64,000 nucleotides of DNA from Nitratireductor kimnyeongensis (GCF_019891395.1 NZ_CP078143.1:62001-126000), one strand, 5' to 3'. Shown: positions 9,502 through 20,096, numbered from the stretch's first letter. Program-made: numbers and translations. Notes: generated by a model from the letters alone, not told the origin.

Positions 9502-10875
9502 TCAACGTCGCACCCGGCCGTCATAACGACGAATCGTTCCCTCTCCGCCGGTAATGATGCGCTGCGGGTTCTGCTCGAAGTCCGTAACAGCAGTTTCTAT
9601 CCGGTTGATAGAACGCCGTGCATCGCGAACCAGCGATTCGACCTCTCGCAAGCCGCCACCCGAAAAACGCTCAAGATTTCCGGAGATCGCATCCACCCGC
9701 ACCGTGAGTGTTTCCGCCATTTTGCGAAACGATTTGAGCGTTTCGCGCGCATCAGCCATCAGGCCGTCGCCGTCACCGGATTCGAGCATGCCGTCGAGCT
9801 TGGCGAGAACCGAATCAAGCCGCACCGACGACGTGTTCAACTGGCTCGCCAGCTCGCTGGCGTTGGTGATGAACTGATCGATATCTTCCTTGCGCTTGTC
9901 CACAGTTTCGCTAACATCGGCGATGCTTTTCGCGGCACGGTTGACCGTGGCGCTTGCTTCTTCAAAATTTCCGACAGCGGACTTCACCGTAGCAGGATCC
10001 ACGCTGTCCAGAACACCGTCGAGCTTGGCCAATGTCTGGTTGGCGTTGGTCGAGAATGTACCGATCGAACGCACGGTCTCGTCGACGCTGGACATGACCG
10101 TGTCCATGTTGCGGCTCGCCTTCTCCAGACGGCCGGAAAATTCGTCAAAATTGGTGACCATGGATGAAATTTTATCCCTATCCACCGAAGCGATCAGCTC
10201 TTCGGCAGCCTTCAGGGTGCTGTCGAGCTGCCCCGACACGTTCGAAATAGTCTCTGAAAGAGAGCTCACATTCGCGAGAAATGAATCGATGCCAGACGCG
10301 TTCCGCTCCAACGCCTCGGAAAATCGTTGAACGTTCTTGACTGTGTCGGTCAGAGGCTGCCGGGCGTCCTTTGTGAAACCTTCTAGCTGTGACACGACAT
10401 TGTCGGCGCGCGTCAAAAGGCTCTGCGCAGTCTGAAGAAGATTGGTCACGGCCGAAGGGCTTGCCTGGATTTCCGCAACTGCATCCCGCTCTTCCGCCAG
10501 ATCGAAGAGGTTGGGCTCTCTTGGATCGCCTCCCGTCAGCTCGATATTGGCCGTGCCGGTGAGCCCTGCCAATCCGACATCTGCCTTCGTCGAATGCGTG
10601 ATGGGAGTCAGCCGGTCGACCTCCGCGTCGGCGATCGCGACACTTGGGTTCGAAAGATCCAGATAAACACGCCGAACGTCGCCCACTTTCACGCCATTGA
10701 ACAGCACCGCACTGCCCCTCGAAAGACCGGATGCGGAGCCAGGAATTCGAAACCTCAGCACTGCCGTCTCGCCCCGATCTCCTATATTTGCGCTCCAATA
10801 GACGAAGCCGAACGCTGCCAGAATGACCAGCACGGTGAAAAAGCCGACAAGAACGTAGTTGGCTCTGGTTTCCAT
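9502..10875 (-). CDS. MCE/MlaD family substrate-binding protein with long C-terminal coiled coil
   Basis: A 457-residue, membrane-anchored periplasmic protein. A single N-terminal transmembrane helix (YVLVGFFTVLVILAAFGFVY, residues 7-26) is followed by one MCE domain (about 40-120), including FRIPGSASGLSRGSAVLFNG and GLAGLTGTANIELTGG. The remaining ~330 residues are predicted amphipathic/coiled coil with repeated Ser/Thr/Asp-rich heptads, much longer than the E. coli MlaD tail. By family, it forms a ring that passes phospholipids between the inner-membrane ABC transporter and the envelope. It is preceded by the ATPase (10 nt) and followed by the auxiliary lipoprotein. Confidence 0.9.
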   Translation of the reverse strand: METRANYVLVGFFTVLVILAAFGFVYWSANIGDRGETAVLRFRIPGSASGLSRGSAVLFNGVKVGDVRRVYLDLSNPSVAIADAEVDRLTPITHSTKADVGLAGLTGTANIELTGGDPREPNLFDLAEERDAVAEIQASPSAVTNLLQTAQSLLTRADNVVSQLEGFTKDARQPLTDTVKNVQRFSEALERNASGIDSFLANVSSLSETISNVSGQLDSTLKAAEELIASVDRDKISSMVTNFDEFSGRLEKASRNMDTVMSSVDETVRSIGTFSTNANQTLAKLDGVLDSVDPATVKSAVGNFEEASATVNRAAKSIADVSETVDKRKEDIDQFITNASELASQLNTSSVRLDSVLAKLDGMLESGDGDGLMADARETLKSFRKMAETLTVRVDAISGNLERFSGGGLREVESLVRDARRSINRIETAVTDFEQNPQRIITGGEGTIRRYDGRVRR

Positions 10876-10885
10876 AGTAACCCTG

Positions 10886-11698
10886 CTAACCTCTCGCGGA
10901 ACGGTCGATCTGCCGTGCCCGCTTTCCTCTAAAATAGGCTTTCACCCAAGGATCGTCGCATGCAAGCATGTCCTCGACCGTGCCTTCCACGAGCACACGT
11001 TTGCCACCGAGAACGGCAATGCGGTCACACGCCGTCAAGAGACTGTCGAGATCGTGCGTGACCATATAGACGGTCAGGCCCATCGTGTCGCGCAGTTTCC
11101 CGACCAGCTCATCGAACTCGGCCGCGCCGATCGGGTCAAGGCCGGACGTCGGCTCATCGAGGAACACGATATCCGGATCAAGCGCCAGCGCACGCGCCAG
11201 CGCCGCACGTTTGATCATGCCGCCTGAAAGCTCGGAAGGGTATTTTGGCGCGGCATTGCGCGGCAAGCCCACGAGCTCAAGCTTCAAATAGGCCAGCTCA
11301 TCCATCAGCGCGCGCGGCAGGTCCAGATATTCACGCATGGGCACCTGGATGTTCTCGAGGACCGTGAGGGCCGAGAACAACGCGCCGTGCTGAAACAACA
11401 CTCCCTGATGCATGTCGACTTTCAGCCGCTCTTCATCGGTCGCCGCGTCGAGATCCTGTCCCAGGAGGTGAATGGATCCCGACTGTTTTCGGACAAGACC
11501 GAGGATCGTGCGCAGCAGCACGGACTTCCCCGCGCCCGAAGCCCCGACAAAGCCGAGAATTTCACCGCGGTACACGTCCAGCGAAAGACCATCCAGCACC
11601 AGCGTCTCACCAAACCCCACGGTCACCTCGCGCACGGAAAGAACCACGTCCCGGGACTGCGCCACCTGATCTTCCTGCCGTTCTTGGGTCAGCACCAT
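10886..11698 (-). CDS. MlaF-type ABC transporter ATP-binding protein
   Basis: A 270-residue ATPase of the Mla/Ttg2A lipid-transport class. Visible motifs are Walker A GASGAGKS, Q-loop GVLFQHGALFSALTV, signature LSGGMIKRAALARAL and Walker B IVFLDEPTSGLDP, then the H-loop VTHD. The FQHGALF Q-loop context and the GGMIKR signature are typical of MlaF. It starts 8 nt after the STAS-permease gene and ends 10 nt before the MCE gene. Together these form the inner-membrane engine for phospholipid transport; the transport direction cannot be told from sequence. Confidence 0.93.
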   Translation of the reverse strand: MVLTQERQEDQVAQSRDVVLSVREVTVGFGETLVLDGLSLDVYRGEILGFVGASGAGKSVLLRTILGLVRKQSGSIHLLGQDLDAATDEERLKVDMHQGVLFQHGALFSALTVLENIQVPMREYLDLPRALMDELAYLKLELVGLPRNAAPKYPSELSGGMIKRAALARALALDPDIVFLDEPTSGLDPIGAAEFDELVGKLRDTMGLTVYMVTHDLDSLLTACDRIAVLGGKRVLVEGTVEDMLACDDPWVKAYFRGKRARQIDRSARG

Positions 11699-11706
11699 CC
11701 CGCCAC

Positions 11707-12897
11707 CTAAAAGTCGATCGCTGCGTAAAAAATGGCGAACATTCCATCCACGACGATCACCACGAAGATCGCCTTGACCACCGAAGCGGTGACATGCGTT
11801 CCCAACGACTCTGCACTTCCCCCCACCTTCATTCCCTCGATGGAAGCGATAATCCCGACGATCAGAGCCATGAAGGGAGCCTTGATCAGACCAGCGAAGA
11901 TCGTGGAAAGATCGATGGAATCCCTCAAACGATCGATAAATGCCTCCGGAGGGATGCCCGAATAAAGCCAGGCAATCAGCATCGCGCCTCCAAGCGCGGC
12001 GAAATTGGCCACAATGGTGAGGCAGGGAACTCCCACCATGAGCGCGACGAGACGCGGAAAGACGAGAACGCCGACCGGATTAAGACCGATCACCGTCAGC
12101 GCATCCACTTCCTCACGCATCTTCATGGAGCCGATTTCGGCGGTGATTGCGCTGCCGGAGCGTCCGGCGATCATGATTGCGGTCATCAACACGCCGAGCT
12201 CGCGCAGGATCAGGATCCCAACAAGGTCGACAACAAAGATTTCAGCGCCGAAATACCGCAGCTGGAACGCACCCTGCTGCGCAATGATGGCGCCGACGAT
12301 GGCCGACATCAGCACGATAATCGGCACCGCTCCCACACCCATGCGATCAATCTGGTTGACGATGGCGGCGGGATTGATTGCGTGCGCGCGGCCAAGCTTC
12401 ATTTGCGCGCCGCCGATGGTGGCGCCCAGAATATGGGCACCGTAGACAATATCGTCGCGCGCCTCGTACATGGCGTGACCGATACGCTCCAGAAGATGGA
12501 CAATCAGCGAGCGCTTTTTTGGGGGGTTGCTCTCGCTGTCCTGTTCGACCGCGTCCCGAACCGCGGGCAGAAGTATTTTGGCGGCCTCACTTTCCCCGCG
12601 GATCGCGACCTCGGCGCCGCGCTTCTGATGCGCATAAATGAAGCGCTCGATGAGCCAGGCCCCTGCCGTATCGAGGTTGGTGATACCCGAAAGATCCATA
12701 AGAAGGCGCTGCGGCTCGTCCTGCGCTTCCAGCTTGCGCATGCGGGCATCGACCCGCGCGACGGTGCGCGTGTTCCATGCGCCTGTGAGCCGGCATGAAA
12801 GCACGCCGCCCTCGGTGCCTGTCTCCAGGTGAGGGTCCTCACTCTGGCCACTCGGGCGCCCCGCGTCGCTTGCGTCGTCAACGGAATTGGTCAACAT
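11707..12897 (-). CDS. MlaE-type ABC permease with N-terminal STAS domain
   Basis: A ~396-residue fusion protein. Residues about 20-115 form a STAS-like domain (LSCRLTGAWNTRTVARVDAR, LLMDLSGITNLDTAGAWLIE), the part that E. coli carries as separate MlaB. Residues about 130-396 form the MlaE permease with five to six membrane segments and the motif GRSGSAITAEIGSMKMREEV. The ATG at 12897 is chosen because the longer frame to 12927 would begin with TTG and has no ribosome site. It heads the minus-strand Mla-like operon and is divergent from the racemase gene. Fused STAS-MlaE proteins are common in Alphaproteobacteria. Confidence 0.9.
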   Translation of the reverse strand: MLTNSVDDASDAGRPSGQSEDPHLETGTEGGVLSCRLTGAWNTRTVARVDARMRKLEAQDEPQRLLMDLSGITNLDTAGAWLIERFIYAHQKRGAEVAIRGESEAAKILLPAVRDAVEQDSESNPPKKRSLIVHLLERIGHAMYEARDDIVYGAHILGATIGGAQMKLGRAHAINPAAIVNQIDRMGVGAVPIIVLMSAIVGAIIAQQGAFQLRYFGAEIFVVDLVGILILRELGVLMTAIMIAGRSGSAITAEIGSMKMREEVDALTVIGLNPVGVLVFPRLVALMVGVPCLTIVANFAALGGAMLIAWLYSGIPPEAFIDRLRDSIDLSTIFAGLIKAPFMALIVGIIASIEGMKVGGSAESLGTHVTASVVKAIFVVIVVDGMFAIFYAAIDF

Positions 12898-13011
12898 GGC
12901 ACCATCATTAGTGCGGAGCAGGTCCAAAGGGAACCGCTTGCCGGCTTATACAGCCTCCATATAAGGCATGTTCCTCTGATAGTTCGGATTTTTGCGAGAA
13001 GAAGGGCGGAA

Positions 13012-13995
13012 ATGACACGCGAATTGGCCACAGGCACCGAGAGTTTTCCCATCGCTGGCGTTTTCACGATCTCCAGGGGTTCGCGCACCGAGGCGCGAGT
13101 CGTCACGTGCACGGTGAGTGAAAACGGAGTCCGTGGGCACGGAGAATGTGTTCCCTACCCGCGTTATGGCGAGTCGGAGGAGAGCGTGATCAGCCAGATC
13201 GACGCGATGCGCGAAGATATTGCCAACGGTATCAGCCGCGCTGATCTTGCCAGATCCATGCCAGCGGGAGCGGCACGCAACGCCGTCGACTGCGCATTGT
13301 GGGATCTGGAAGCGAAACTCTCCGGTCGGCGCGCTTCCATAACCGCCTGCACCATTCCGCCACGCCCCTTGCAGACCGCTTATACCATTTCTCTCGCTGA
13401 GCCTGAGGAGATGGCTGCCCAGGCACGCGCACATGCAACCCGGCCACTGCTGAAAGTGAAGCTAGGGGGCGAAGACGATGCAGCGCGGATTCATGCGGTC
13501 GCAGGCGCGGCCCCCGACAGCCGGCTGATCGTCGATGCGAATGAAGGCTGGACGGAAGAGAATATCCGAGAAAACATTCTGGCCGCCGCTGAATTCCACG
13601 TGGCCCTGATCGAGCAGCCGCTGCCCGCTGGAAAAGAAGAGATCCTGCGCGAAATTCCGCATCCTGTTCCAATTTGCGCGGACGAAAGCGTACACACCGC
13701 AGAGGGCCTTGCCGACCTCGCCGGGCTTTATGATTTCGTCAACATCAAGCTCGACAAGACAGGCGGCCTCACCGCCGCGCTGGAATTGCGAGATCGCGCG
13801 CGTGAAATGGGCTTCGGCGTGATGGTGGGCTGCATGGTGGGAACGTCGCTCGCTATGGCGCCCGCTGTATTGCTCGCCCAGGGCGCTGATTTCGTGGATC
13901 TGGACGGACCGTTGCTTCTGGCCAAGGATCGCCCCCACGGGCTCTCCTATACCGGTTCGCTGGTTTCGCCACCCTCGCCTCAACTCTGGGGCTAA
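13012..13995 (+). CDS. dgcA: N-acetylglutamate racemase / dipeptide epimerase, enolase superfamily
   Basis: A 327-residue muconate-lactonising-type enolase superfamily enzyme. Key elements are the KVKLGG catalytic lysine strand, metal ligands in DANEGW, LIEQPLP and ADES, and a NIKLDKTGG strand with the second lysine. The superfamily members closest in pattern are L-Ala-D/L-Glu epimerases and, in Alphaproteobacteria, DgcA, which racemises N-acetyl-D-glutamate. The usual partner dgcN is not beside it here, so substrate choice is open. The ATG at 13012 follows GAAGGGCGG; earlier in-frame codons lie in the upstream promoter zone. The 3' end converges on the phosphoesterase gene 24 nt away. Confidence 0.75.
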   Translation: MTRELATGTESFPIAGVFTISRGSRTEARVVTCTVSENGVRGHGECVPYPRYGESEESVISQIDAMREDIANGISRADLARSMPAGAARNAVDCALWDLEAKLSGRRASITACTIPPRPLQTAYTISLAEPEEMAAQARAHATRPLLKVKLGGEDDAARIHAVAGAAPDSRLIVDANEGWTEENIRENILAAAEFHVALIEQPLPAGKEEILREIPHPVPICADESVHTAEGLADLAGLYDFVNIKLDKTGGLTAALELRDRAREMGFGVMVGCMVGTSLAMAPAVLLAQGADFVDLDGPLLLAKDRPHGLSYTGSLVSPPSPQLWG

Positions 13996-14019
13996 AAGCG
14001 CTACGGCGATCAGGGCCGC

Positions 14020-14850
14020 TCAAGCAGCTTTGATCCGGTCTCTTTGAAACGCCGTCACCACACCTTGCTCCCGAATCTCTCCGGGAACCGGCTTCACATC
14101 AAGAAGCTGTGCCCAGGTGATGATTTCGAAACTCCCGTCGAAATGTTCGACAAGGGCCGTGCAACTCTCGACCCAGTCTCCAGTATTCATGTAGGTGACG
14201 CCACGAATATCCTCCATCGCGGCATGGTGGATATGCCCGCAGATAACACCGTCAACCTCAGACCGCTGGGCTTCCTGCGCAAGCACATCCTGGAACGAGC
14301 TGATGAATTTCACGGCCTTCTTGACCTTGATCTTTGCCCATGAGGAAAAAGACCAGTATGGGCGCCCCAACATACGCCGGACGCGGGCGATCACGCGGTT
14401 GACGACAATGGCAAGATCGTAAGCCTTGTCGCCAAGATAGGCGAGCCAGCGCACATTGTGAACGACCTGATCAAACTGGTCGCCATGGATGACGAGGAAC
14501 TTTCGCCCGTCCACCGTCTCATGAACCACCCTGTCCACCACGACGATACCGCCAAAATGGACGCCTTGAAACGAGCGAAGAAATTCGTCGTGATTGCCGG
14601 CAATATATGTGATCTCGGCTCCTTTTCGCGCCTTGCGCAGGAGCTTTTGCACCACATCATTATGCGTTGCCGGCCAATGCCATGACCGCCTGAGGCGCCA
14701 ACCGTCCACGATGTCACCGACCAGATAAATCTTGTCTGCATCATGGTAGCGCAAAAAATCGATCAGAAACTCGGCCTTTGCCGGTTTCGAGCCGAGGTGA
14801 ACGTCTGAGATGAAGAGTGCGCGAAATTTGCGGTGTTCAGCGCCGGTCAT
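14020..14850 (-). CDS. UDP-2,3-diacylglucosamine diphosphatase-like metallophosphoesterase
   Basis: A 276-residue calcineurin-like phosphoesterase. Metal-binding motifs appear in order: FISDVHLGS (DxH), LVGDIVDGW (GDxxD), AGNHDEF (GNHD), IHGDQFD and CGHIHHAAM (GHxH). The pattern is closest to LpxH-type UDP-2,3-diacylglucosamine diphosphatases of lipid A synthesis. However, many Alphaproteobacteria use LpxI for that step and carry this long LpxH-like paralogue beside glycosyltransferases, so its true substrate may differ. No lipid A gene neighbours it here. It is divergent from maeB across a 309-nt gap. Confidence 0.72.
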   Translation of the reverse strand: MTGAEHRKFRALFISDVHLGSKPAKAEFLIDFLRYHDADKIYLVGDIVDGWRLRRSWHWPATHNDVVQKLLRKARKGAEITYIAGNHDEFLRSFQGVHFGGIVVVDRVVHETVDGRKFLVIHGDQFDQVVHNVRWLAYLGDKAYDLAIVVNRVIARVRRMLGRPYWSFSSWAKIKVKKAVKFISSFQDVLAQEAQRSEVDGVICGHIHHAAMEDIRGVTYMNTGDWVESCTALVEHFDGSFEIITWAQLLDVKPVPGEIREQGVVTAFQRDRIKAA

Positions 14851-15159
14851 TGTCCCGCCTGAGCCTTGTTAAGTCGCGCACTCTATGGCCCGATTCATGT
14901 CACAGACATATGACGGGTACCGTTTCGATACGGAAAATCGGTCACACAGGACCGCAAAAAATCCGGTCGCCGCCCAATTCGGGCACATGAAACTGCTTCT
15001 CAACATTCAACGCTGGAAAAAGCCTCAGCGAGCGCCTAAGCACAAAGGATGAATCAAACCATTTGAGCGTCGTGACCTTTTCAAAGAATTGGGTGACGCC
15101 TGGATGCGATGCCGCAAGTCAAACGGCCAAGCCGCCAGAGCCATAATGTGGAGCCGCCA
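14851..15159. other. divergent intergenic region without a recognised gene
   Basis: 309 nt between the phosphoesterase start and the maeB start. It must hold promoters for both. A short inverted repeat CCGT/ACGG lies at about 14920-14935. A likely ribosome site (GGAG at 15150) precedes maeB. No small gene or RNA could be supported. Confidence 0.4.
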
Positions 15160-17475
15160 ATGTCGTCCGACAACAAGAAACCGCAGCGATCAGAATTCGA
15201 CGAAGCCGCGCTCTTCTTTCACCGTCACCCCACCCCCGGCAAGCTGGAAATCCAAGCAACCAAGCCCTTAGGCAATCAGCGCGATCTGGCGCTGGCTTAT
15301 TCGCCCGGCGTCGCCGCCCCCTGTATGGCGATCCATGATGATCCGAAGAGCGCTGCCGACTACACGGCTCGCGCAAACCTCGTGGCCGTTGTCTCGAACG
15401 GTTCGGCGGTGCTCGGGCTCGGCAATATCGGCCCACTCGCTTCCAAGCCGGTGATGGAAGGCAAAGCCGTCCTCTTCAAAAAATTTGCTGGGATCGACGT
15501 TTTCGACATCGAGATTGATGCACCCGAAATCGATCGCATGGTGGAAACCGTCGCTGCTCTCGAACCCACATTCGGCGGCATCAACTTGGAAGATATCAAA
15601 GCTCCCGAGTGCTTTGAGGTCGAGGAGCAGTTGAAGGCGCGCATGGGAATCCCCGTGTTCCACGACGATCAGCATGGCACTGCAATCATCGTCGCCGCTG
15701 CCGTGCTGAACGGTCTCGAACTGGCAGGCAAGGACATAGCTTCGGCCAAGATCGTTTCGTCTGGTGCCGGAGCGGCCGCGCTCGCCTGCCTCAATCTGCT
15801 TGTTTCGCTCGGCGCCAAAACCGAAAACATCTGGCTGACAGACCGGCACGGTGTCGTCTACGAAGGCCGCAAGGAAGAGATGGATCGCTGGAAAGCGCCC
15901 TATGTGAAGGATACCGAAGCCCGAACACTGGCCGAAGTGATTGGCGGCGCGGATGTGTTCCTCGGTCTTTCGGCGGCCGGTGTTCTCAAGCCGGAAATGC
16001 TCGCGAACATGGCTGAAAAGCCGCTGATCCTCGCGCTCGCCAACCCTGTACCCGAAATCATGCCGGACGTGGCGCGCGAAGCGCGGCCTGACGCCATGAT
16101 CTGCACCGGGCGCTCCGATTTCCCGAATCAGGTGAACAACGTTCTGTGCTTCCCTTACATCTTTAGAGGAGCCCTCGATGTCGGAGCGACAGCCATCAAC
16201 GAGGAGATGAAACGTGCAGCTGTGAAGGCCATCGCCGGTTTGGCTCGCGAAGAGCCTTCTGACGTGGCAGCGCGTGCCTATTCCGCCGAAACGCCGATCT
16301 TCGGTCCGGATTTTCTTATCCCCTCACCTTTTGATCCACGTCTCATCCTGCGCATCGCACCGGCTGTAGCAGAAGCGGCCATGGAAAGCGGTGTCGCCGC
16401 ACGCCCGATTGAGGACATGGACCAGTATCTCGATCGGCTGAACCGCTTCGTGTTCCGCTCCGGGCTGGTGATGAAGCCCGTCTTCTCCGCGGCCAAGGGC
16501 GCAGGAACGAAACGCGTTATCTATGCGGATGGAGAGGACGAGCGCGTGTTGCGCGCAGCCCAGGTGGTCATCGAGGAAGGCATTGCAGAGCCCATCATCA
16601 TTGGCCGTCCACATGTGGTGGAGACACGCCTGAAGCGTTATGGCCTGCGCATTCGGCCTGGCGAGGATTTTGCCATTATCAACCCCGAGGACGACCCGCG
16701 CTATCGCGACTATGTCGACCTTTTGGTGCAACTGGCCGGTCGGCGCGGCGTGACCCCCGAAGCCGCCAGAACGCTGGTCCGCACCAATACAACCGTCATT
16801 GCCGCCATCGCCATGATGCGCGACGAGGCCGACGCCATGATCTGCGGTCTCGAAGGGCGCTTTGAGAAGCACCTGCGCTATGTGGACATGATCATCGGCC
16901 GGCGGGAAGGTGTATGTGACCTCTCCACCCTTTCCATGCTCATCTCGCAGTTCGGTGTAACATTCTTCACCGACACCTACGTCACGCTCTCCCCGACAGC
17001 ATCCGAGATCGTGGAAACGACGATCCTGGCGGCTGAGGAAATCCGACGCTTCGGTATCGAACCAAAGGCAGCGCTGCTGTCGCATTCCAATTTCGGCTCA
17101 CGCGATTCCGAAAGCTCGATCAAGATGCGCGAAGCCGCATTGACACTGAAACGCATTGCGCCTGATCTTGTGTCCGATGGTGAAATGCATGGCGATTCCG
17201 CACTCTCAGAAGTGTTGCGCCAGCGCGTCTATCCGCAGGCGTCGCTTTCCGGCGAAGCCAATCTTCTCGTGTTCCCGAGCCTTGATGCAGCCAACATTAC
17301 GCTCACCACCTTGAAGATCATGACAGATGCGCTGCATGTGGGCCCAATCCTGCTTGGAACCGCCATGCCTGCGCATATTCTCACACCATCGGTTACCTCA
17401 CGTGGCGTCGTGAACATGACTGCTCTCGCAGCCGTGGAGGCATTGCAGAAAAGTAAGGCGGTCATGACCAGCTGA
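15160..17475 (+). CDS. maeB: NADP-dependent malic enzyme with phosphotransacetylase-like C-terminus
   Basis: A 771-residue cytosolic enzyme that decarboxylates malate to pyruvate with NADP reduction. The N-terminal ~425 residues are the malic enzyme fold, with [13 protein letters not shown], the catalytic FHDDQHGTA segment and a nucleotide site [11 protein letters not shown]. The remaining ~340 residues form the phosphate acetyl/butyryl-transferase-like domain ([18 protein letters not shown]), which is regulatory in MaeB enzymes and binds acetyl-CoA. The start at 15160 ([14 protein letters not shown]) follows GGAG by 6 nt; the frame is open back to 15109 but without a better site. Length matches the family. 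Confidence 0.95.
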   Translation: MSSDNKKPQRSEFDEAALFFHRHPTPGKLEIQATKPLGNQRDLALAYSPGVAAPCMAIHDDPKSAADYTARANLVAVVSNGSAVLGLGNIGPLASKPVMEGKAVLFKKFAGIDVFDIEIDAPEIDRMVETVAALEPTFGGINLEDIKAPECFEVEEQLKARMGIPVFHDDQHGTAIIVAAAVLNGLELAGKDIASAKIVSSGAGAAALACLNLLVSLGAKTENIWLTDRHGVVYEGRKEEMDRWKAPYVKDTEARTLAEVIGGADVFLGLSAAGVLKPEMLANMAEKPLILALANPVPEIMPDVAREARPDAMICTGRSDFPNQVNNVLCFPYIFRGALDVGATAINEEMKRAAVKAIAGLAREEPSDVAARAYSAETPIFGPDFLIPSPFDPRLILRIAPAVAEAAMESGVAARPIEDMDQYLDRLNRFVFRSGLVMKPVFSAAKGAGTKRVIYADGEDERVLRAAQVVIEEGIAEPIIIGRPHVVETRLKRYGLRIRPGEDFAIINPEDDPRYRDYVDLLVQLAGRRGVTPEAARTLVRTNTTVIAAIAMMRDEADAMICGLEGRFEKHLRYVDMIIGRREGVCDLSTLSMLISQFGVTFFTDTYVTLSPTASEIVETTILAAEEIRRFGIEPKAALLSHSNFGSRDSESSIKMREAALTLKRIAPDLVSDGEMHGDSALSEVLRQRVYPQASLSGEANLLVFPSLDAANITLTTLKIMTDALHVGPILLGTAMPAHILTPSVTSRGVVNMTALAAVEALQKSKAVMTS

Positions 17476-17643
17476 TTTACCGGTCGTGTCTAGCGTGAAT
17501 TGCAACGCGAGGTCGCGATGGACTGGCGTTTCTAACCGGAGCTTAACCTGGTTGCCCTATCTTCTTCGATCAACCGGCAGTGTTGACGGAAGTGCGAAGC
17601 GAAATGCTCGCGCGTCAGCCGGAAAGTGCAGGCGGGGCACACG

Positions 17644-18759
17644 ATGCGTCTGGGTGGCAAATACCTGGTTCGATTGATTTTTCTGGCTTTTGCGGCGGCG
17701 CCGATCGCTGCAACTCCGCTTGTGCAAGCGGAGGCAGCATCGCGCATCTGCAAAACACTCGAAGCGCAACTCGCTGCCACCCCCTCCGGCTCTTCAAGCA
17801 AAAGCCGCAGCTATGCCCGCGCCATAGCAAAACAGCAGCATCAGCTCGGCATCGTGCGCTCGCGCATGAAGCAGGCAAAATGCGGCTTCGGCATTTTCGG
17901 CAACCGTATCGCTCAATGTGCTCAGTTGAGGAAGTCAGCTGCCAGCATGGAGAACAACCTCACAAAACTGCGCCAGATGGAGCGGCGGACCAATGTTGGC
18001 TCCAAGGCCGGACGCGCCAGCATTCAGGCGAGACTGCGAGCCAATAATTGCTACGACAAGGGCACGACACGAACGCGCAAAAACAGCAGAGAGCCCGCGA
18101 AGAGAACCGCAACATCAGAGCCTCGTAAACGGCACCGCCCAAGCACGGTTTTTCAAACCATGTGTGTGCGGACATGCGACGGGTATTATTTCCCGATCTC
18201 GTTTTCCGTGTCCAAGGACAAGTTTTCCCGGGACGAAACGACCTGCATGGCGCGCTGCCCTGGCGCCGAGGTGGCGCTCTATGCACATGACGTTTTGAAC
18301 GAGGAAGCCGAAGACATGGTTTCGACGGCGGATGGCACCCCTTATCGTGAGCTTCCGAAAGCCTTCAGCTATCGCAGCACGGGCGTCTCGAACAAGGCAT
18401 GCAGTTGCCGGAAGGATAGGCGATTTACCATCGTTGCTGGAGAAAAAGCGGTCGACGCGCGCCCGATTTCAAACGAAGAATCCACGTCCCTGTCGGAAGT
18501 TCAATCCGTTACAAAGGAAATGACCGGAGCAACGTCTTCAAGCTTTTACGTGGCAGTACCTCCAAAACGGGAGGCAGCACAAAGCGAAGTCGCAGAACCG
18601 ATCGTTGTAGAACCGGTCGCAGACGACAGTCCCCCTCCGACCCGTTCGTTTGATGACGAAGCAGCCCAGCGCCCTGTCAGGATAGTCGGGCCAGCGTTTC
18701 TTCCCGACCCAGAAGGGGCAATAGACCTGCGAGCTCCGGCCCCTGTTCCCGCCCCGTAA
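17644..18759 (+). CDS. DUF2865 domain-containing secreted protein
   Basis: A 371-residue exported protein. The N-terminus [20 protein letters not shown] looks like a signal peptide ending near PLVQA. A helical, basic region with paired cysteines follows. The conserved DUF2865 core (about residues 165-265) contains [31 protein letters not shown] and a CSCRK end, a cysteine-rich fold found mainly in Hyphomicrobiales and of unknown function. The C-terminus is Pro/acidic-rich. A GTG at 17626 would add six residues; the ATG gives the cleaner signal. The last 83 nt overlap the 3' end of the convergent gltX. Confidence 0.8.
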   Translation: MRLGGKYLVRLIFLAFAAAPIAATPLVQAEAASRICKTLEAQLAATPSGSSSKSRSYARAIAKQQHQLGIVRSRMKQAKCGFGIFGNRIAQCAQLRKSAASMENNLTKLRQMERRTNVGSKAGRASIQARLRANNCYDKGTTRTRKNSREPAKRTATSEPRKRHRPSTVFQTMCVRTCDGYYFPISFSVSKDKFSRDETTCMARCPGAEVALYAHDVLNEEAEDMVSTADGTPYRELPKAFSYRSTGVSNKACSCRKDRRFTIVAGEKAVDARPISNEESTSLSEVQSVTKEMTGATSSSFYVAVPPKREAAQSEVAEPIVVEPVADDSPPPTRSFDDEAAQRPVRIVGPAFLPDPEGAIDLRAPAPVPAP

Positions 18760-20050
18760 GGGCAATCCGCAGAGGCATGAAGAGGCCGCGCCCCTTTCGC
18801 CCGGTCTCCGTCTTGACGGCTCCGGTCCATTCACGCCAGGTTTCTCCGTCCCACGGCTCCAGCGGTAGGCTTCTGGCAGCGGAGCGCACGAAATCGCGGT
18901 CATCTTGTGAAAGCTCCGCGTCGCTGGCCGGTCGATCCTTGACGATCCGCCACCATTCAGCCGCTTCGGCAACCGTGTCGAGATTTCCACGCACGGCGAG
19001 CCAGAATGCTTCCGTGTCATCTCCCGCGATGCCGAGCTCCGACAGTCTGTCTGAGACCTTGGTGAACGGCGTGTTCTGGATGATATGGCGGCTCAGCCCG
19101 GTCAGCTCCGCCGGGTCGAATTTCGCTGCCGACCTGGAGGTTGCAGTGGGCACGAACAGCGCTGCCAGTTCCTGCATCGAGGAGGCCGCTGTCACGTTCT
19201 CGGAGGTGCCGATAAGCACTGCCAGCGAAGCGACCGCCATCGGTTCGATGCCGTTCTCCCGCAGGCTAGCAACCGACAGAGCGCCGCGGCGCTTGGAAAG
19301 CCCTTCACCCGAGGCGGTGGTCAGAAGATTGTGATGGCCGAAGGCCGGTGGCGCGGCATCCAGAGCCCTGAACAGGGCGATCTGGGCGCCAGTGTTGGTA
19401 ACATGATCGTCACCGCGAATGATGTGCGTCACGCCTAGATCAACATCATCGACCACCGAGGGCAGCGTGTAGAGATAGGTGCCATCGGCGCGGATTAGAA
19501 CAGGATCCGACATCGACGCGAGATCCACCGTCTGCGGTCCACGCACCACGTCGTCCCACTGGACTTCCGTGCGTTCGGTCATAAAGGGATCATGCCGATA
19601 ATTGGGCAGGAGAAAGCGCCAGTGGGGCTTGCGGCCCTCAGCCTCCAGCGCGGCCCTTTCCTCATCTGTCAGCTTCAACGCCTCGCGGCCGTAAACCGGT
19701 GGCAGACGGCGCGACAAGCGGATTTTGCGTCGGCGCTCCAGTTCCTCCGTCGTCTCGTAGCAGGGATAAAGAAGCCCCGCAGCCTTGAGCTTTTCCACCG
19801 CCGCGTCGTAGAGGCTAAACCTCTGCGACTGCGTGACGGTCAAATCCGGTTCAATGCCAAGCCATTCAAGATCGCGAGCGATGCCATCGGCATACTCCTG
19901 GCGCGAGCGCTCGATATCCGTGTCATCGAAACGCAGTATAAAGCGCCCGCCCTCTTTCTTCGCGTAGAGCCAGTTGAAGAGCGCAGTGCGCGTGTTGCCG
20001 ATATGAATATGGCCGGTCGGGGACGGCGCGAAACGAACGGTGACTGTCAT
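18677..20050 (-). CDS. gltX: glutamate--tRNA ligase
   Basis: A 457-residue class I aminoacyl-tRNA synthetase that charges tRNA with glutamate. The HIGH-type motif is in [20 protein letters not shown] and the KMSKS-type motif is LSKRRGALS. The start at 20050 ([13 protein letters not shown]) is the family N-terminus; the frame continues upstream but without homology. Hyphomicrobiales usually carry two GltX paralogues, one of which may misacylate tRNA-Gln for the amidotransferase route; which one this is cannot be settled here. It lies 46 nt downstream of an MFS gene on the same strand, and its 3' end overlaps the convergent DUF2865 gene. Confidence 0.95.
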   Translation of the reverse strand: MTVTVRFAPSPTGHIHIGNTRTALFNWLYAKKEGGRFILRFDDTDIERSRQEYADGIARDLEWLGIEPDLTVTQSQRFSLYDAAVEKLKAAGLLYPCYETTEELERRRKIRLSRRLPPVYGREALKLTDEERAALEAEGRKPHWRFLLPNYRHDPFMTERTEVQWDDVVRGPQTVDLASMSDPVLIRADGTYLYTLPSVVDDVDLGVTHIIRGDDHVTNTGAQIALFRALDAAPPAFGHHNLLTTASGEGLSKRRGALSVASLRENGIEPMAVASLAVLIGTSENVTAASSMQELAALFVPTATSRSAAKFDPAELTGLSRHIIQNTPFTKVSDRLSELGIAGDDTEAFWLAVRGNLDTVAEAAEWWRIVKDRPASDAELSQDDRDFVRSAARSLPLEPWDGETWREWTGAVKTETGRKGRGLFMPLRIALTGREQGPELAGLLPLLGREETLARLS

Positions 20051-20096
20051 GGATGCGGGCGTATCCAAAAGCGCTGCGATTGGCAAGGAGAACCGG

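Noticed and set aside
11794..12798. 334-codon plus-strand frame opposite the STAS-permease gene
   Set aside because: His/Asp-rich antisense product typical of GC-rich shadow frames.
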